Part shown: one piece after another, positions 40,126 to 43,755 of the stretch
Layout: each line of letters starts with the position of its first letter
How positions within the stretch are numbered: position 1 is the stretch's first letter
The notes under the pieces: generated by a model
The model's input: only the letters and a program-made list of their open reading frames with translations
Databases searched by the model: none
Told to the model about the DNA's origin: nothing
Origin: CBEULR01 sp965544035
Lineage (GTDB): Bacteria; Bacillota; Desulfotomaculia; Desulfotomaculales; Desulforudaceae
NCBI GenBank assembly: GCA_965544035.1
Contig: CBEULR010000018.1
Span: 1 to 43,755, forward strand
Length of the DNA: 43,755 nucleotides
Direction of reading: 5' to 3'
Translations under genes and position numbers: made by a program

Positions 40126-41340
40126 ATGGATCTGGAAGCCCAATTGGAGATTATCCGCCGCGGGGCTGTGGAGATTATTCCTGAGGATGAGCTTGTCGAC
40201 AAACTGCGCCGCTCGCTGTCGACCGGCAAACCGCTTAGAGTAAAACTGGGTTTGGATCCCACGGCACCGGACATTCACCTTGGGCATACCGTTGTCCTGC
40301 AGAAGCTTAAGCAGTTTCAAGACCTGGGGCACCAGGTGTTTCTAGTTTTAGGGGATTATACGGGGCGGATCGGCGATCCCTCCGGAAAGTCGGAGACGCG
40401 CAAGCAGCTTACCGAGGAAGAGGTACTGGCCAACGCACGTACCTATGAGGAGCAGATTTTCAAGATACTTGATCCCGAAAAGACCAACATTGTCTTTAAC
40501 AGCTCTTGGCTGGCTTCACTGACTTTTGCTCAGGTGCTGGAGCTTTCATCAAAGTATACGGTGGCCCGGATGCTTGAGCGCGACGACTTTGAGAAGCGCT
40601 TTCGGGCGCAGCAGCCGATCAGCATTCACGAGTTTTTCTACCCTCTTATGCAGGGCTATGATTCAGTAGCGCTTAAGGCTGATGTGGAACTCGGGGGCAC
40701 CGATCAGAAATTCAACCTGCTAATGGGGCGCACCCTGCAGAAGGAATATGGTCAGGAACCGCAGATCGCGATCACCATGCCGCTTCTGGAAGGCCTGGAC
40801 GGTGTCCAGAAGATGAGCAAGAGCCTTGGGAATTACGTTGGGATTACAGAACCGCCCGGTGAGATGTATGGTAAGCTCATGTCCCTGGCGGATGAACTGA
40901 TGCCCCGCTATTTTGAATTAGTCACGCCACTCTCCCTGGAAGAGGTGAGGAAGATCCAGGCGGACATCGCTGCGGAGCGACTGCACCCCCGTGATGCGAA
41001 AATGTTATTGGCGCGTACCGTTGTGACCGCCTATCACGGCGCTGAAGCCGCGGAAGCGGCGGAAGCCGAGTTTAAGAAGGTATTTCAGCAGCACGCGCTG
41101 CCCTCGGAGATTCCAACCTTTAAAGTTCCCGAGGAGGCCATTGCCGACGGCCGCATCTGGCTGCCCAAGCTGATGGTCCTTTCCGGACTGGCTCCGAGCA
41201 CCAGTGAAGCACGCCGTCTGATCAAGGGCGGCGGGGTAAAGGTGCACGAGAACAGGGTTACCGACGCCAATGCCGAAATCGAGCCGATCCCCGGTCTAAT
41301 CATCCAGGTCGGAAAGAGGAAGTTCATCCGTCTGGCCTGA
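40126..41340 (+). CDS. tyrS: Tyrosyl-tRNA synthetase
   Basis: 404 residues. Class I synthetase with HLGH (51-54, HIGH motif) and KMSKS (229-233), GGTDQKFNLLMGR in between, and a C-terminal S4 RNA-binding domain (about 340-404, with SEARRLIKGGGVKV). The motif spacing and length match the TyrS type also called TyrZ in Bacillus. ATG follows AGGGGGTCA. The absence of a T-box is visible in the short leader. A terminator lies 29 bases after the stop. Confidence 0.96.
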   Translation: MDLEAQLEIIRRGAVEIIPEDELVDKLRRSLSTGKPLRVKLGLDPTAPDIHLGHTVVLQKLKQFQDLGHQVFLVLGDYTGRIGDPSGKSETRKQLTEEEVLANARTYEEQIFKILDPEKTNIVFNSSWLASLTFAQVLELSSKYTVARMLERDDFEKRFRAQQPISIHEFFYPLMQGYDSVALKADVELGGTDQKFNLLMGRTLQKEYGQEPQIAITMPLLEGLDGVQKMSKSLGNYVGITEPPGEMYGKLMSLADELMPRYFELVTPLSLEEVRKIQADIAAERLHPRDAKMLLARTVVTAYHGAEAAEAAEAEFKKVFQQHALPSEIPTFKVPEEAIADGRIWLPKLMVLSGLAPSTSEARRLIKGGGVKVHENRVTDANAEIEPIPGLIIQVGKRKFIRLA

Positions 41341-41368
41341 CCCGGAGAGCAGCTGTATAGACCTAAAA

Positions 41369-41397
41369 GGACGCCCGAATCAGCGGGCGTCCTTTTT
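41369..41397 (+). terminator. Intrinsic terminator after tyrS
   Basis: GGACGCCCG (41369-41377) pairs with CGGGCGTCC (41384-41392), followed by TTTTT. Confidence 0.9.
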
Positions 41398-41447
41398 GCA
41401 TCAGCCCGTCTTTCTAAGGAGAGAATCTAAACTGAGACGGGAGGATG

Positions 41448-42806
41448 ATGACCATAGGACGCAGGCGCACTGTAGCGGGAAAGGTAAAGGCCGCGCTGCG
41501 AAGCGGGGATGGGGCTGGAGTCGCAACCATTCTCGAGCGTCTGCGGCCTTTTGGCCAGGCGGAAGTGATCCGCCGTCTGGAGCTGCGTGATCAGATCCGG
41601 GTCTTCGAGCTGATTCCAACGGAACTTGCCGCCGATGTCTTCCAGGAACTCGAACGGGAAGAGCAGCTGCAACTCCTGGCGGCGATCGGGTCTGACCGGG
41701 CGGCGCCGATCTTAAATGAAATGTCTTCGGACGATGCCGCCGACCTGCTCGCCGGTTTGGACAGCACCCACCGGAGGCAGCTGTTGTCTTTGCTGAAAGA
41801 AGAAGACGCCGCTGAGCTTCGTTCTCTGTTGGCCTATCCGCCGCAGAGCGCCGGCGGAATAATGACCACGGAGTTCATCGCCCTTAGCGCCGACAGGATG
41901 GTGAGGGACGTTTTCGATGAGCTGCGCCGGGTTTCGCGTGAGGCGGAGACGATCTATTACCTCTATGTAGTCGATCCGCAGGGCCGTTTGGTCGGAGTTC
42001 TGTCGGTGCGGGACCTTATATTGGCGAATCCCGAAACGCGCCTTGACGAGATCATGATCGAGGATGTCGTGGCCGCCAGAGTGGAAGCCGACCAGGAGGA
42101 AGTCGCCCGGTTGATCGAGCAATATGATCTCCTGGCTGCCCCGGTCGTGGATGAGCACGGGGTACTGGTCGGGATTGTAACGGTTGATGATATCATTGAC
42201 GTTATTACCGACGAGGCAACCGAGGATATCTCTCGCCTCAGCGCGATCAGCGGACATGTCAGCGAAGTGGATGACCTGCGCGTCGGTGCGGTATCGGCGG
42301 CGCGGAAACGCTTGCCCTGGCTGGTACTTCTGTTATTGATCGGCCTGGTTTCCGGAAACATTATTTCCCGTTTTGAGGGCACGCTGGAGGCGGTGGTCAT
42401 TCTGGCCGTGTTCATCCCTATGATCGCCGGTATGGCCGGTAATACCGGAACCCAGTCGCTGGCCGTTGTCGTTCGCGGTCTGGCCTTGGGTGAGTTCAGA
42501 ACCGGAGAGGTTCTCAGATTGCTGCGCCGCGAACTCGGGGTGGGGGTGATTGTGGGTGCGGTTAACGGCGCGGCTATCGCCCTAATAGCTGCTGTTTGGC
42601 AGCAAAGTGCGGTGCTTGGTTTCGTCATTGGATTCTCCCTCTGGGTGACCCTGATTGTGGCCACCCTGATGGGTGCCATTGTGCCGCTCGTCCTGAACCG
42701 GTTCCGCGTCGACCCGGCCGTGGCCTCGGGGCCGTTCATCACCACCATCAACGACATCATCGGCTTGACCATCTATTTCACCATTGCCACCATTTTCCTC
42801 CTTTAA
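41448..42806 (+). CDS. mgtE: MgtE-type magnesium transporter
   Basis: 452 residues from ATG 41448; the adjacent ATG at 41445 abuts the CGGGAGG site and is less likely. Layout follows MgtE: an N-domain of helical repeats (about 15-130, LNEMSSDDAADLLAGLD), two CBS domains (about 140-265, with LRRVSREAETIYYLYVVD and QYDLLAAPVVDEHGVLVGIV), a connecting helix, and five membrane segments (285-452). PMIAGMAGNTGTQSLAVVVR in the membrane part is the family's ion-path signature. The cytosolic domains sense Mg2+ and close the channel when Mg2+ is sufficient. It probably stands alone after the tyrS terminator. Confidence 0.95.
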   Translation: MTIGRRRTVAGKVKAALRSGDGAGVATILERLRPFGQAEVIRRLELRDQIRVFELIPTELAADVFQELEREEQLQLLAAIGSDRAAPILNEMSSDDAADLLAGLDSTHRRQLLSLLKEEDAAELRSLLAYPPQSAGGIMTTEFIALSADRMVRDVFDELRRVSREAETIYYLYVVDPQGRLVGVLSVRDLILANPETRLDEIMIEDVVAARVEADQEEVARLIEQYDLLAAPVVDEHGVLVGIVTVDDIIDVITDEATEDISRLSAISGHVSEVDDLRVGAVSAARKRLPWLVLLLLIGLVSGNIISRFEGTLEAVVILAVFIPMIAGMAGNTGTQSLAVVVRGLALGEFRTGEVLRLLRRELGVGVIVGAVNGAAIALIAAVWQQSAVLGFVIGFSLWVTLIVATLMGAIVPLVLNRFRVDPAVASGPFITTINDIIGLTIYFTIATIFLL

Positions 42807-42915
42807 TAATGTCGGCTCATTTGTCGAAGGACTGTGTTCTGAAATGCGCCGGGCTGAATGATGTACCCGGCCTGCACATAAGTATAGTTATAGTACGCTT
42901 TTGGGGGGGAGTGCG

Positions 42916-43590
42916 GTGTTCAAGAGGCGGCGCAATCCAAAGGCTGTTGTGGCGCTGGTTCTGATCCTCTTCACCCTGGGCGTAATCATCGCCGAACGCA
43001 CCTTGTTCTCGACCATTGTGGCCATTGCCAAAGCCAGGGCGGTACAGACGGCGGTGATCACCATCAACAGTGCCGTACGGGAACACTTGGCGGAAAGCGG
43101 GGTCGGCTATCAGGATCTGGTACACTTGCACAAGGACCGGGACGGCCGGATTGTGATGATGCAGGCCGACACGCTGCAGATCACCGAAATGGCTGCCGGG
43201 TTTGCGATGACTACGGAGCAGGCGATGCGGGAACTGGAGCGTGACAGCTTTTCCATTCCACTGGGGCAGGTGTTCGGCAGCCAGTTGCTGGCTGCTTACG
43301 GGCCGAAGATTCCGGTTCGCATCATACCGGTGGGGGCGGTAGAGGTCGACATGGTGGACCGGTTTGAGGCGGCGGGCATCAACCAGACCAGACATCGAAT
43401 CTACCTGGACCTAGACAGCTCCGTCCGCATTGTTGTACCCTGGCAGCAGACCGAAGTCGAGATCGCAACAAGGGTTCCCCTGGTTGAAAACGTCCTGGTG
43501 GGCGAGGTGCCCGATACCTTTGTGACTCTGGACGGCGGGCTGCTGGGCGCTGGATTCGTTAAACTGATGCAGGATGGATCGCTGAAATAG
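42916..43590 (+). CDS. yunB: YunB-like sporulation protein
   Basis: 224 residues from GTG 42916, four bases after GGGGGGGAG. A basic start (FKRRRNPK) is followed by one membrane segment (about 10-30), then an extracytoplasmic domain. AKARAVQTAVITINSAVRE, the IPLGQVFGSQLLAAYGPKIPVRIIPVG region and VPLVENVLVGEVPDTFV match the YunB family. In Bacillus yunB is expressed under sigma-E in the mother cell and affects spore formation; its biochemistry is unknown. It supports a spore-forming host. Confidence 0.85.
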   Translation: MFKRRRNPKAVVALVLILFTLGVIIAERTLFSTIVAIAKARAVQTAVITINSAVREHLAESGVGYQDLVHLHKDRDGRIVMMQADTLQITEMAAGFAMTTEQAMRELERDSFSIPLGQVFGSQLLAAYGPKIPVRIIPVGAVEVDMVDRFEAAGINQTRHRIYLDLDSSVRIVVPWQQTEVEIATRVPLVENVLVGEVPDTFVTLDGGLLGAGFVKLMQDGSLK

Positions 43591-43755
43591 CATATTTCGC
43601 AGAAAGGTAAGAAATCCTAATAAATAATAGAACGATTTTGCAATAGCGAAGAAGCCCCCGAAGTTTGACGGCTTAGACTGTTGACACCCCAAAATGCTTA
43701 TGCTATATTAAGACTTGCGGCGAAGAAGGGATAATGAAAGGCAATGCAGGCAAGA
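43591..43755. other. Intergenic end of window with promoter for a downstream gene
   Basis: No gene is seen. Near the end are a strong promoter (43681-43709) and GAAGAAGGGA about 20 bases later, so the next gene probably begins just outside the window. No clear terminator follows the yunB-like gene. Confidence 0.5.
43681..43709 (+). promoter_or_regulatory. Sigma-A promoter for gene beyond the window
   Basis: Perfect TTGACA (43681-43686), 17-base spacer, TATATT (43704-43709). Confidence 0.75.

Noticed and set aside
1..43755. CRISPR repeat-spacer array
   Set aside because: Reading the gaps beside the cas genes (1-729, 4304-5125, 11606-12698) gave no regularly spaced 25-40 base repeats; the 11-bp CCATAATC repeat is far too short.

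Overview
The window reads as a moderately GC-rich chromosome segment of a spore-forming Clostridia-type Firmicute, most likely from the Desulfotomaculum/Pelotomaculum/Ammonifex side of the class. The evidence is sporulation genes (ytxC-like, yunB-like, yqzL-like), a Thr T-box leader, a conserved infC-rpmI-rplT leader and operon, pheST-zapA-mutS2 synteny, and a cytochrome c nitrite reductase with system II cytochrome biogenesis. The genus cannot be fixed from sequence reading alone. No rRNA or tRNA gene and no CRISPR repeat array was seen.

Left third (1-12.7 kb) is an accessory island. It opens with a decayed IS66-type transposase (about 10-439, minus strand). An AT-rich regulatory gap then leads into three CARF-type genes (730-4303): an APE2256/TIGR02619-like CARF protein with an unassigned C-terminal domain, a Csx1/TM1812-like protein that appears to be CARF-HEPN-CARF, and an NE0113-like CARF protein fused to a LuxR/GerE helix-turn-helix. 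A frameshifted DUF1232 gene and a ruined cas6 follow. Then comes a tightly packed type III-B effector operon, cmr1-cmr2(cas10)-cmr3-cmr4-cmr5-cmr6 (5126-11605). Cas10 has the GGDD cyclase motif but no N-terminal HD nuclease domain, so the system looks built to signal by cyclic oligoadenylate to the CARF proteins. A multiply broken PP2C-type phosphatase/HTH gene closes the island. There are no cas1/cas2 and no intact cas6, so crRNAs must come from another locus if the system works.

A small unassigned pair on the minus strand (12.7-13.6 kb) separates the island from the core chromosome.

Core part (13.8-43.7 kb): ytxC-like, DUF445, T-box-thrS, infC-rpmI-rplT, a TrkA-type RCK protein, a TrmH/SpoU RNA methyltransferase, yqzL-like, pheS-pheT-zapA, NIF3-like, U32 family, mutS2, DUF89, a minimal sufC-sufB pair, nrfH-nrfA-resB-ccsA for nitrite ammonification and its haem attachment, a divergent class A penicillin-binding protein facing tyrS, then mgtE and a yunB-like gene. 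Most transcription units end in recognisable intrinsic terminators, and six have good sigma-A-like promoters.
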